DNA from: Haematococcus lacustris
Taxonomy: Eukaryota > Chlorophyta > Chlorophyceae > Chlamydomonadales > Haematococcaceae
Direction: 5' to 3'
NCBI GenBank assembly: GCA_030144725.1
Contig: JASKMD010000001.1
Span: 3,217,015 to 3,281,014, forward strand
Length of the DNA stretch: 64,000 nt
The position numbers were made by a program, and so were the translations under genes. The first letter of the stretch is position 1. Each line of letters starts with the position of its first letter. Positions 33,475-44,149 of this stretch are shown here, piece by piece. The notes below the pieces were generated by a model, which saw nothing but the letters and a program-made list of their open reading frames with translations, searched no databases and was not told the origin of the DNA.

Positions 33475-34340
33475 ATGTCGGAGGCTTCTCAACATTTCAA
33501 TAAGCGGATGGCCTCAGGGCTGAAAGGCACATCGCTTCCTTCACCACTGTTGCCTAGTGGACTTGGAGGCTCATCCATGAAGAGGCACAAGACTCAGACG
33601 AAGTCGGCGTGGGTGATGGAACAGCTGACGGCCGTCACAACATCAACAAGCGACCCCGGCGAGACTGACGGCCATGTCAACGGCGTTCTACGGTATTCTT
33701 GCAATCATTGCAACAAGGAGGATTTGGCGAGCAGTAACAAGGACCGGCTTAAGAGACATCTCTTGCACTGCACCAGGTTTCTGGCCAGCACGCAGGCATT
33801 GAACATCGCCAAGACCTTCCCAGAACTCGCGGCAGCCATTGAAGCGTATACGCAAGAGAACGAGGATGTTGTGACCACCCTGAGCAGCAAGTCGACAGCT
33901 CGCGCAGGTGACCATCACCTCTGGACCAGGATGTGTTAGGAGGGTGCAATAATACTTGACTATTGTTTATGTTCTGTGCACATTACAGGCAATGTTGTTG
34001 TGGTGGATAAAGGACGCTTTGCCAACGACCTGGTGAAGCTAATTGTAGACTGCAATCCCCCCTTCAACATCGTGGACAACCCATCGTTCAAGACCTTCTT
34101 GGCTACCTGGGTGCCTGCAATGCCTGTCCCCTCTCGTGACCAGGTGCACTTTCACCACCTCCCAGACCCCTCCTACCTCCACCACCTCCCACCACCTCCC
34201 AAGCACCACCCAGCCCACCACCTCTCAAGCCCTGCCCGGCCCTGCCCGGCCCGGCCCAGGTTAGCAGAATCCTTGATGACTTATGTCTTGACCCTTCCCC
34301 CCTACACTTTGGTTTACGTTGTAGCTCTGCTGTCCTCATC
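33475..34340 (+). pseudogene. hAT transposase 5' half, block 2
   Basis: Second copy: exons 33475-33907 and 33989-34143, exon 3 start at 34260. Sequence as in block 1. It also forms the outer part of the left palindrome arm and pairs with the minus-strand copy at 57535-58395. Confidence 0.75.
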
Positions 34341-34937
34341 ACTGAATCATTGAATACAACATACCAATACTCGTGATTTGTATGAGTAATAATCACACAA
34401 ACAACGACCCCCGCCAGTAAAAGTGGAAGTGCAGCTGACGCAACTCATGCACCACCATCACCCCTGCCATGCATCTTTGTGGTGCCTTAGGCAAGGTATT
34501 AAGATCAGTGATGCGGCATTACAAAGTTACTTACTTACTTACTTACTTACTTACGCCGTGTAGTTACATGTAGATTACATGTAATTACAAGAGAATTACA
34601 ACCCGCTTTTCTCCCCACTGGCTCCTTTTCTTCAGCCGACATTGTGAGAGTTGTGTAGGGTCATCCTTAGACAACCTTTAATGACACCAGGAGCCTTGAT
34701 AGAAGAACTACCGTCCCTGTATAGGGTCCCACCAGTACTAGCCCTGTGCAGGGTCCTACCGACTTGTAGGTGTGGCAGCTTTGAGGGGATACTTGCACAA
34801 GCAACTACACAAGTCAACACCACACAATACAACACCACACCAAGTCACCACAACACCAAGTCACCACAAGTCAACACCACACCACACCACACCACACCAC
34901 ACCGCGCTGGGCGGGGCGTGGCGTGGCGTGGCGTGGC

Positions 34938-36225
34938 GTGGCGTGGCGGGGCGGGGCGGGGCGGGGCGGGGCGGGGCGGGGCGGGGCGGGGCGGGGCGGG
35001 GCGGGGCGGGGCGGGGCGGGGCGGGGCGGGGCGGGGCGGGGCGGGGCGGGGCGGGGCGGGGCGGGGCGGGGCGGGGCGGGGCGGGGCGGGGCGGGGCGGG
35101 GCGGGGCGGGGCGGGGCGGGGCGGGGCGGGGCGGGGCGGGGCGGGGCGGGGCGGGGCGGGGCGGGGCGGGGCGGGGCGGGGCGGGGCGGGGCGGGGCGGG
35201 GCGGGGCGGGGCGGGGCGGGGCGGGGCGGGGCGGGGCGGGGCGGGGCGGGGCGGGGCGGGGCGGGGCGGGGCGGGGCGGGGCGGGGCGGGGCGGGGCGGG
35301 GCGGGGCGGGGCGGGGCGGGGCGGGGCGGGGCGGGGCGGGGCGGGGCGGGGCGGGGCGGGGCGGGGCGGGGCGGGGCGGGGCGGGGCGGGGCGGGGCGGG
35401 GCGGGGCGGGGCGGGGCGGGGCGGGGCGGGGCGGGGCGGGGCGGGGCGGGGCGGGGCGGGGCGGGGCGGGGCGGGGCGGGGCGGGGCGGGGCGGGGCGGG
35501 GCGGGGCGGGGCGGGGCGGGGCGGGGCGGGGCGGGGCGGGGCGGGGCGGGGCGGGGCGGGGCGGGGCGGGGCGGGGCGGGGCGGGGCGGGGCGGGGCGGG
35601 GCGGGGCGGGGCGGGGCGGGGCGGGGCGGGGCGGGGCGGGGCGGGGCGGGGCGGGGCGGGGCGGGGCGGGGCGGGGCGGGGCGGGGCGGGGCGGGGCGGG
35701 GCGGGGCGGGGCGGGGCGGGGCGGGGCGGGGCGGGGCGGGGCGGGGCGGGGCGGGGCGGGGCGGGGCGGGGCGGGGCGGGGCGGGGCGGGGCGGGGCGGG
35801 GCGGGGCGGGGCGGGGCGGGGCGGGGCGGGGCGGGGCGGGGCGGGGCGGGGCGGGGCGGGGCGGGGCGGGGCGGGGCGGGGCGGGGCGGGGCGGGGCGGG
35901 GCGGGGCGGGGCGGGGCGGGGCGGGGCGGGGCGGGGCGGGGCGGGGCGGGGCGGGGCGGGGCGGGGCGGGGCGGGGCGGGGCGGGGCGGGGCGGGGCGGG
36001 GCGGGGCGGGGCGGGGCGGGGCGGGGCGGGGCGGGGCGGGGCGGGGCGGGGCGGGGCGGGGCGGGGCGGGGCGGGGCGGGGCGGGGCGGGGCGGGGCGGG
36101 GCGGGGCGGGGCGGGGCGGGGCGGGGCGGGGCGGGGCGGGGCGGGGCGGGGCGGGGCGGGGCGGGGCGGGGCGGGGCGGGGCGGGGCGGGGCGGGGCGGG
36201 GCGGGGCGGGGTGGGGCGGGGCGGG
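34938..36225. repeat. (GGGGC)n pentanucleotide array, left arm, ~1.3 kb
   Basis: About 255 tandem GGGGC units with almost no interruption, entered through (ACACC)n and (GTGGC)n at 34871-34937. Because the period is not a multiple of three, every frame reads a GRGGA-type or PRPAP-type pentapeptide repeat; these open frames are not genes. G-quadruplex formation is expected on the plus strand. Confidence 0.98.
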
Positions 36226-36439
36226 GTGGGGTGGGGTGGGGTGGGGTGGGGTGGGGTGGGGTGGGGTGGGGTGGGGTGGGGTGGGGTGGGGTGGGGTGGG
36301 GTGGGGTGGGGTGGGGTGGGGTGGGGTGGGGTGGGGTGGGGTGGGGTGGGGTGGGGTGGGGTGGGGTGGGGTGGGGTGGGGTGGGGTGGGGTGGGGTGGG
36401 GTGGGGTGGGGTGGGGTGGGGTGGGGTGGGGTGGGGTGG
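36226..36439. repeat. (GGGGT)n array, left arm
   Basis: About 43 GGGGT units following the GGGGC array after a short mixed transition at 36212-36226. It pairs with the ACCCC array at 54871-55311, which there is intronic in the hAT gene. Confidence 0.98.
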
Positions 36440-38129
36440 CGGCAGGGCATCATAAGGTAATGGTAGTGGTGGTGGTAATAGTGGTAATGGCGATGGTGAT
36501 GGTGATGATGGTGGTGGAGGTAGTGTCTCACCTGGTGGCATCACCAAACCACTTATCCACTATGGCCAAGCCGTAGTGCACGTCCGCAAGGTTGGCGTGA
36601 TCTGCTTAAATGGCTGTCAATAACTGAGCCACGGGGACCATCAGCTCCACCAAGCAGTTGTTCAGTTCTCACCATGGCTCAGACAACACACACTTCTTGA
36701 TCAGCTTTGAACGCTCATCGGAGTCAAAGCCACGCATGTGTTGGTGAGAGCCTGCTTGTTTTGCTGTAGGCTCCGCAACATCTTATACATGTTGCTGAAC
36801 CGGGTTGCACACATGGGCACAAGAGCTGTGCCATTTGGGCCTTGCTGATTGCGCAACCACTCATGCGGGATGACCTGTCGGGCGAAAAGGTTTACGTTGT
36901 CCTTTGCCTCCTCAATGTGCTCAAAGATGCGGGGGAGCTTCTTGACATCTGCAAAGAGTAATGCATAAGCGCTATTGCTACAATGCGTAACATAGCGCCA
37001 TGCATGGGGCCAAGCCAAAGCACAAGGTTGGGGTATAGGGTGTTGAGGGATTGTATTTGGAGGTGGTGGTATGGACCTCTAAACATGTAGAGCATGGGGT
37101 ATACATGCTATCTGACCTTTGAAGAAGAGGTTTAAGATGTGCGCCCAGCAGCCCATTGCCAAGACCTTGGGCATGGCTGCCTCCACCAAGCGCCACAGCT
37201 TCTGCATGCTTGAGGGTGTGTCCGTCACCAGCCCACAAACCTTGCCCGTCTGCAATGCACACATGGTGGTAAATTCCCTTGCGTCCTTGCGTCCTTGGCC
37301 ATCCTACCCAGCCTAGCCTTCCTTGGCCCAGCCTCCCCAACCTTCCCTTCCTTGGCCAGCCTACCCAACCTACCCTTCCTTGGCCAGCCTACCCAGCCTA
37401 CCCAGCAAGCCAGCTAGCCTACCCAAAGCCATGGTCCCCGTCCCCTCCCCTCCCTTACCTCCCTCCCTTGCCTCCCTTCCCTCCTTCCCTTGCCTCTCAC
37501 CTCCCTGTACGACCCTTCATACCACTGTAGCCCTGGCCCTTGCCTGCAAACACTTACTAGGTTGTGCTTCTCAAGGTGGGGCTCCTGGGTGATCTTGGCC
37601 GCATGAAGTCCGATGTGACACTGTGGTCTTGGGTCAACACAACGTTCAGAAATACTGATGACCCTCTAGGGAGAGCAGTACAGAAGCCAAGGAGATGCTC
37701 TGATCCTTGCGTCCTTGACCATCCATCCAATGTGAGAGCAAAGAACTGAGCCCAGGTCAGGCGTTGCGTGACTTCCCGCATCACGTTGGCATAGAGCGCC
37801 ATCAGCAAAGGACCGCAGAGCTTCAACGTAAACCAAAGTGTAGGGGGGAAGGGTCAAGACATAAGTCATCTAGGATTCTGCTAACCTGGGCCGGCCGGGC
37901 CGGGCAGGGCCGGGCAGGGCCGGGCAGGGCCGGGCAGGGCCGGGCAGGGCCGGGCAGGGCTTGAGAGGTGGTGGGCTGGGTGGTGCTTGGGAGGTGGTGG
38001 GAGGTGGTGAAGGTAGGAGGGGTTTGGGAGGTGGTGGTGATGAGCACATGGGATTGGGAGGGGTTGAAAGTGCCACTGGTCACGAGAGGGGACAGGCATT
38101 GCAGGCACCCAGGTAGCCAAGTGTAACGG
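36440..38129 (-). pseudogene. hAT transposase central part, left arm
   Basis: Minus-strand exons: about 38129-38080 (TWVPAMPVPSRDQ), about 37826-37557 (LTWAQFFALTLDGWSRTQG then HLLGFCTALPRGSSVFLNV), about 37256-37125 (VCGLVTDTPSSMQKLWRL and LAMGCWAHILNLFF), and about 36955-36530 ([54 protein letters not shown]). These are the catalytic and insertion regions of a hAT transposase (DGW, TD, and the C..H motif before the third acid). The C-terminal dimerisation exon is absent: the GGGGT array runs straight into GGGGC. Exon 2 is broken at 38130 by the gypsy element. A frameshift near 36710 is shared with the right arm. Confidence 0.75.
37889..37962. repeat. 10-bp minisatellite in hAT intron, left arm
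   Basis: About seven GGGCCGGGCA units in the intron between hAT exons 2 and 3. The right-arm counterpart is longer (53331-53413), and the block copies at 28605-28628 have only two units, so copy number varies between paralogues. Confidence 0.9.
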
Positions 38130-38449
38130 TTAGCCTCGAGCGACACCGTTCCCCTTTGCCCGCGACACCTGTGTACTGCCTATGGCGGGCGCAGGTGGGC
38201 GCATTACTTTTACCGAGTGAGTTGGGCAGGTTAAAGCCTAGCAACGTAGCTGTGAGGACAACTGCTTCGATTCCAGGGGGCCCCGTTCTAAGCCCTAGCC
38301 CTCTCACGAGGTTCTCTGTAGCTCCGCTCCATGGCAGATTCTTCGTAGTCACACGCCAGACGATCGCTCGGCTTATAAGCGTGGCTCCGCACGTTACAGA
38401 TGGTTTCTGACCAGACTAGCGTCTGACTGACAGGCCTGTCTCTCGGCCT
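38130..38449 (+). promoter_or_regulatory. 5' LTR/leader region of the gypsy-like element
   Basis: Starts with TG at the hAT/gypsy junction, as LTRs do. It includes CTTATAAGCG (about 38370), a plausible TATA box, about 80 bases before the gag ATG at 38450. LTR length cannot be set because the 3' LTR is missing. Mirror copy at 52839-53166. Confidence 0.4.
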
Positions 38450-40122
38450 TTGGCCATGGTTCGCCATCAGCGCATACGCTACATACCGACTGTAGAGGAT
38501 TACCACAACTCTATGGTGCACCAGATACCTCTCAATGAGAATGGGCCGACTTTGCCACCAGGAGTGCAGCCTCTGCCTGCGCCTCCGCCTCCAGAGGACC
38601 ACGCCGGTCCAATGCCTGGCTCTGTGGTAATTAACGCCGAAGGGATTGGCTTGATGATGGGGCCCCCTGTCCCTCGCTCTGCGCGAATTCCAGGTGGCGC
38701 TCCTGGCGAAGCTCCTCTTGCTGGGAATCCTCCCGCTGCCACGGAGTCTGCCCCTGGCGGCAATCTCGCCCCCGAGGAGGGAGCAGGGCTCGCCCCTCAT
38801 CCCCTTCCTGGCGGTGCAGTTAACGCACCTACCACCGTTCCTGGTGATGCCTCTGCGGCCAATTTTGGCTCTCCTCTGTCACCAGATCCTGGTGCTGCGG
38901 GTCCTTCGGCCCCTTTTGCTGGCGCTGTGGCCCCGTCTCTGGGCCTGGCTTCGGGCGCTCCTCGCTTTCGACCCAGGCGCCAGACGCCTTCCCCTGAACC
39001 CTCTGAGTACGATGAGGACGAGGACTACGCCCCTGAGACCACGCCGCTGGAACAGCTGGAGCAGCGCAACCGCGATCTGGAAGTTGTTGTGGCTCAGCGT
39101 GACGCTGCTCTTGCGTCGGTTCAACGACGCCTGGGTTCCTTGGAAGGCAACGTTGCTGCAGCTCAGAACACGGTAAGAGCTCCTAGTCCTCTGACTGCAG
39201 CTCGACCGATGTCGTTTGCCAGTCCTGGTACCCTAAGGCCTACTGCCAATTTTGCACAGCCGGTTGAAGTTGATGTTGCAACATCTGCTCGTGCTGCACA
39301 ACGCATATCAGCTTTTAGGGCTGCTGGCTATGCTGGTGGACATGCTATTACAGATAAAAATGGCCCTCATATGCCTTCTACTTATCCTGCTAATGATGCT
39401 GCTCCTAGTACAGGTGGTCCTAACAGGTCCCCTACTAACCATGGTGCATACACGCAACGTCTTAATGACTACCGTACTACCCATAATGTCGGTGCAGTAC
39501 TGCATACTGATGTGGCTCAAAGGATATTTGGCAGACCTGCTAATTTCCCTGGTCCACTGTCTGATCATGCACCTGTGTATCATGGTGACCTGCCTGCCCA
39601 TCTCAACTGTTTGGTACGCCTAGAAGAAGGGAACATACTCCCACTAGGCATGGTGAGAGTCCTTTTGGACCTGTGCTGTCACATGGGAACAATGGCCTTA
39701 GGGCTAACCCTCCCCGACAGACCAACCGTGCATCCAGTGACCCTGGTATAGCCACACCCAAACTGTATGATGAGCATGGTAGACCAGTTGAGATTCCTCA
39801 CTGGTACACTGACATGATGCGCATGCAAACAAATGCTGACCCTGTCCTGCCACCTGGCATAACACCTCCTCATATGTTTACTCATGCTGGGGCACCTATG
39901 ATGTATATGACTAATTATAATTAGCACCCATCTTATAAGAAAGGGTTACCCCCTCCAGATAAGTGGACTGACAAAAGTGTTGCATCAGGCCGTCGTGCCA
40001 TCACATTTCTAGAGGACTATGAGCTCTATTGCTCTCTGCAAGGTTTTGACCCTGTTGCCCTCTTCCCTTCGTACCCGACCGGTCGAGCAAGGGACTTATG
40101 GTTTCAATCCATAAGAGATATT
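38450..40122 (+). pseudogene. gypsy gag, left arm (two frames)
   Basis: Starts MAMVRHQRIRYIPTVEDYHN. A Pro/Ala-rich segment is followed by a coiled-coil-like run (LEQLEQRNRDLEVVVAQRDA then LASVQRRLGSLEGNV). Near 39650 the frame shifts by one base, in both arms, into ESPFGPVLSHGNNG, then TPKLYDEHGRPVEIPHWYTD. A TAG at about 39922 in the left arm replaces the CAG of the right arm; beyond it the frame reads HPSYKKGLPPPDKWTDKSV and LFPSYPTGRARDLWFQSIR, a typical gag capsid segment, where family X interrupts it. Confidence 0.75.
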
Positions 40123-40922
40123 TGAGGTATAGGGAAAAATATAGGCGTCAATATTTTTCCATAACTCGAGTCAGTGTACCGAGGCCGCAAAGTGCTAGCA
40201 GCCAGATCCGCGTGTTCCGCAGATGAAGCGCAAGTCGCGAGTGTGCTGTTGCATGTATGGCTTGCACGTCGCAACTTGCAAGTCGCGAGTAATTTAAATA
40301 GAACGTCCTTCCGCAGCTGATGCAACCTCAACGTAGCCAATGCGACGCTACGCGATAGCTTAGCGAACACATTGCCAGGCTGGCATGTCTACTTATAAGT
40401 GCCAGGCTGGCATGTTGACTAGAAGCTACGTCTTTCGTCGTTTTTCAGGTCGGAGTGAGCCGCTTAGGAGAGGGATGAGGTTATAGGCTAGTTGACGGAG
40501 TCGATATGTGTCGACCGGCAAAGCATAATGGTCGAGCGGCAAAACATAATGCTCGAGCGGCAAAGCATAATGCTCGAGCGGCAAAGCGCACTTTTTGATA
40601 ATTGTCGAGCGGCAAAGTACGATTGTCGCAATCAGTGTCGGGAAGCGTTTATAAAGCGGCTGTGTTGAGAAGGATTGGTGATAGTGTTGGTCAACGGGAT
40701 ATGGTGTTGGTCAACGGGGGGGGGGGGGGCGGTTACGGGATTGGGGAACCTCAAATATACTAGATAACCGCCTTGACCTCGCGCACTATGCGAATTAATG
40801 GTCTCGTCCTCGGCTCTGCTACCATACATCCCTCGGCTGCGCCTCGGGATGTATGTCCGCGCCACCTCGGCCTCGGCCATTATTTTCGCATAATGCTCTC
40901 GGACCGCCAATTATCTACTACA
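40123..40922. mobile_element. Family X repeat, complete copy, left arm (minus orientation)
   Basis: 800 bases inserted in gag between QSIRDI and CAITNGAYPTW. On the minus strand it starts TGTAGTAGATAATT and ends CCTATACCTCA, so it has the TG...CA ends of an LTR. Inside are a stem-loop, iterons of GCCGCTCGACCATTATG (about 40520-40625), the palindrome GCCAGCCTGGC and TTATAAGT, and a run of 12 G (about 40718-40729). No ORF of note. A solo LTR is the best guess. A clear target duplication is not visible. Confidence 0.6.
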
Positions 40923-40929
40923 TACATGT

Positions 40930-41776
40930 GCTATTACCAATGGGGCATATCCTACCTGGTCTGTTCTTAAAGAACAATTTATACAATATACTGGTGAAGA
41001 CCTATTTAAAGATATAGATAGTTAAAGATATTGATTCAACTCGTCGGAAGCTATTGATTGGACATAACCTGTCCATGAAACCTGGCACATCCCTACAATC
41101 TTATGTTACGGATTTTAGGATTACCTTTATTCTAGCTGGTACCTTTTGCATGGACAATGCTATGATGGTATCCGCATTCATGCGTGGCCTAGCATCTGAC
41201 CTGCGCACCCCAGTCACCAAAGACCTTCCGGCTTTGACCAATCCTACCCTTGATGATGTTATTAAAATATCAATCCAAAATCATACGGCCATCGTTGCCT
41301 GTGCTGGCACTGCCATGCCTCCACCTCCTCCTAAGAAGAATGTTCCTCCTGTGCCACAGGTAGCGGCCTTGCGCCGAGAAGTTGGAGGCCCATCGAGGCC
41401 TGGCTCATCTGCCAATGCGCCCACTGAGCATGGTTCCCATGCTGATGACCGTGGTGATGCAGGTGGTGAGCCCACCACCAATTGCCTGTGGTGCGGTCTA
41501 GACGGCCACTGGGTGCCTGACTGCCCCAAGAAGGCAGCTGGTCTTACCCCTGAGCAAGCCCAACGTCAGCTGGGCACCCTGACTCTGGTTAGGAAGCTGA
41601 AGGAGGCCATTGCAGCCAAGCGAGCAGCTAAGGCCAAGAGGCCTGCCCCTGGCAGTGGCAAGGGTGGCGGCGGCAACAGCAGGGGTGATGGTGGTGGCAG
41701 CGGTAAGCGTGGCAGGCCCAGCCCTGGCACTGGTCCTGGCCCTGGTAGCTCTGGCCCAGCTAAGGCCAACAAATAG
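40930..41776 (+). pseudogene. gypsy gag C-terminus and nucleocapsid, left arm
   Basis: After family X the frame resumes (AITNGAYPTWSVLKEQFIQY). It is broken by a 16-base tandem duplication (AAAGATATAGATAGTT) near 41005-41035, then continues RRKLLIGHNLSMKPGTSL and MMVSAFMRGLASDLRTP. A CCHC zinc knuckle, CLWCGLDGHWVPDC (C-x2-C-x4-H-x4-C), is followed by a basic Gly-rich tail (KAKRPAPGSGKGGGG) that would bind RNA. The product would be the retrotransposon capsid/nucleocapsid. Confidence 0.8.
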
Positions 41777-41836
41777 GAGTTTGCCCAGACAGAAGGCCAA
41801 AACTGTTCTGGTGTACTTAAGGATGCTGTTGTAACT

Positions 41837-43632
41837 GTGCCTCTCGCACTGATCTGTGGATCTATTGCTGAATGTGGCTCATTGCACTTCTCCTTTGATG
41901 GCACCGTAGATAGCCATGTGGCTAAGTTCCTGTTTGACACAGGTGCAACTCACTCCTTCATTAGTGCAGACTTTGTCTCTACACACAATCTGCCTGTGCA
42001 TAAGTATGCCGTTGAGCGTACCTGGCTGCTTGCAGACAACGCGTCACTGTCCTGCAATGGATTTGTGTCTGTGCCTTTGTCTCTGCCAGGTCACCATGCA
42101 AGGTACAAACTGACTGTCATGCCTCAGTTTGTAAAAGGCTATGACGTTCTTCTGGGTAATGATTGGTTGTTTGCTAATCAGGCTACATTGTCATACGAGC
42201 ATAAGACTTTGTCTCTAGCCCGCCCAGGTGAACCTGTTGTTCAGTTACCCTGTCACTCTGCAGTACGTACTGCAGCAATCCCTACTATCAAGCAACCCAT
42301 GGTCACTCCTCCACCTGCCTTTGTCATCAGTGCCATGAAGGTTACTGTACCAATGGCTACTGCCAAGGTGGCAGCAAGGTGGTTGAGAAAAGGCGGTCGT
42401 GCCGTTGTGGCTCTCATCAGCCCTGATGGCTCTGCCACACCTCAACCTGAGGTGACCCCTCATGGTCTCCTTGATGCTATCAAAGCTCAGTTAGATTCTC
42501 TGTTGGCAGAATACTGTGATGTGTTCACACCTCTCACTGGTTTGCCACCAGACCGCCCAGTGGGTCTTACCATACCCCTGGAGCCTGGTAACCGCCCTCC
42601 AGCCACTCCCATGTACAGGCTAAGCAAGCCTGAGCATGACGAGCTAAAGCAACAGATTCAAGACCTCCTGGCTAAAGGTATGATTGAGCCAAGCTCTTCT
42701 CTTTTTGCAGCTCCTGTCCTGTTTGTTCAGAAGAAGTCAGGTGAACTGAGAATGAAAAATATAGACTATAGACAGCTCAACAAGATCACACAACGTGACC
42801 AGTATCCACTGCCTCGCATTGATGACTTGTTTGACAAGTTGTCTGGCTGCAAAGTCTTCTCTTCCCTAGACCTGCAGGCTGGTTACCACCAGATCAGGAT
42901 CACTCCTGAGGATGTGCCTAAAACGGCCTTCCGCACACCTAAAGGTCACTTTCAGTTCAAGGTGTTATGCTTTGGACTGACCAACGCTCAAGCTACATTT
43001 CAACGGGTCATGAATGACGCCTTTGCTACTGTGCTGGGTAAGTGTGCCTTGGTGTATCTGGATGACATCCTTGTAATGTCTAGGTCAGTTCGGGATCACC
43101 TGCTGCACCTCAAGCAAGTATTTGAACTACTGCGTAGGAATAAGTTGTATGCTAAACTATCTAAATGCGAGTTTATGCGTTATACACTTAAATTCTTAGG
43201 CCATCTGGTCACTGCTGGAGGCATTGCTGTAGATCCTGATAAGGTCTTAACAATTGCTAACTGGCCTATTCCCCAGTCCCTCCAAGGATTACAGTCATTC
43301 CTTGGCGCTGCTAATTACGTGCGCAAGTTTGTCTGTACTTTCAGCAATATTGCTGCACCTCTCACAAATCTTTGTGGTAAAGGCGGTTTGTCATTTCCAT
43401 GGCACGACTGGCCTGAGGTACCTTTGACAGCATTTTATGCTCTCAAAGCTGCCATCGCTGCAGTTCCCGCGCTGAGACTACCCAATCACACCAAACCGTT
43501 CCAGGTTTACTGTGATGCGTCCCTTCAAGGACTGGGTGCAGTCCTCATGCAGGATGGCTATCCACTGGCCTATCTAAGCCGCAAGTTGTCACCTGTTGAG
43601 ATCAACTACACAACTGGTGAGCAAGAGTCAAA
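41837..43632 (+). pseudogene. gypsy pol: protease, RT and start of RNase H, left arm
   Basis: Protease motif [13 protein letters not shown] (active-site DTG) near residue 32; RT with [47 protein letters not shown] and CALVYLDDILVM (YLDD catalytic motif); then FLGAANYVRKFV and the RNase H start QVYCDASLQGLGAVLMQDG. The reading frame is open but truncated at NYTTGEQE by the inversion joint. In the left arm the canonical [10 protein letters not shown] is altered to RMKNIDYRQLN; the right arm keeps the canonical form. Integrase is absent. Confidence 0.85.
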
Positions 43633-44009
43633 TGACAAACCGCCTTTACCACAAAGATTTGTGAGAGGTGCAACAATATTGCTGAAATTACAGACAAACT
43701 TGCGCACGTAATTAGAAGCGCCAAGGAATGACTGTAATCCCTGGAGGGACTGGGGAATAGGCCAGTTAGCAATTGTTGAGACCTTATCAGGATCTACAGC
43801 AATGCCTCCAACAGTGACCAGATGGCCTACGAATTTAAGTGTATAACGCATAAACTCACATTTAGATAGTTTAGCATACAACTTATTCCTACGCAGTAGT
43901 TCAAATACTTGCTTGAGGTGCAGCAGGTGATCCTGAACTGACCTAGACATTACAAGGATGTCATCCAGATACACCAAGGCACACTTACCCAGCACAGTAG
44001 CAAAGGCGT
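43633..44009 (-). pseudogene. Continuation of right-arm RT beyond the insertion
   Basis: Minus-strand frame reads DAFATVLGKCALVYLDDILV through HLLHLKQVFELLRRNKLYAK to LTNLCGKGGLSF. It is the direct continuation of the right-arm RT cut at 48314 and ends at the palindrome centre. Confidence 0.9.
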
Positions 44010-44149
44010 CACTCACGATAAACAAGGACCGGTCGCGATTGGACCGACCATAGCTCATTAGAAACTAGAGTAAAAGGCCGTTCGAACGGTATAAGTCTTA
44101 CGTGATTCCGTGCATCCGTTGCGACGTAGTTGGACCGCGAATTTCTTTG

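Larger units (their letters stand above)
29798..34928. repeat. Second tandem duplication, block 2
   Basis: Starts TGTTGCGCATCACC, the same base at which block 1 starts (24367, the end of the 5.26-kb duplication). Contents in order: satellite, hairpin repeat, PIF/Harbinger-like element, hAT 5' half, pentanucleotide array. Confidence 0.95.
33338..43396. repeat. Giant palindrome, left arm
   Basis: Reverse complement of 43633-58532 apart from lineage-specific changes. Matching landmarks: 36531/54777, 38450/52838, 41054/50269, 41837/49492 and 43017/48315. Lacks the hAT C-terminal segment that the right arm keeps between its two arrays, and lacks the CACTA-like insertion. Confidence 0.95.
38130..43632 (+). 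mobile_element. Ty3/gypsy-like retrotransposon, left arm, 3' truncated
   Basis: Begins TGTAACGGTTAGCC inside hAT exon 2 and runs through a leader, gag, nucleocapsid, protease, reverse transcriptase and the start of RNase H. It stops at TTGEQE where the palindrome turns round. Integrase and the 3' LTR are missing. Gag is interrupted by a family-X insertion (40123-40922). Order PR-RT-RH and the RT motif YLDDILV fit Ty3/gypsy. Confidence 0.85.

Noticed and set aside
34938..36225. Resemblance to GGGGCC expansion repeats known from human disease loci
   Set aside because: The unit here is GGGGC (five bases), not the hexanucleotide, and the setting is an algal transposon cluster.
34651..36576. Open frames of 510-641 codons (GRGGA / PRPAP repeats) across the GGGGC/GGGGT array
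   Set aside because: A five-base repeat lacking stop codons is open in every frame on both strands; there is no start context, splice logic or non-repeat domain.
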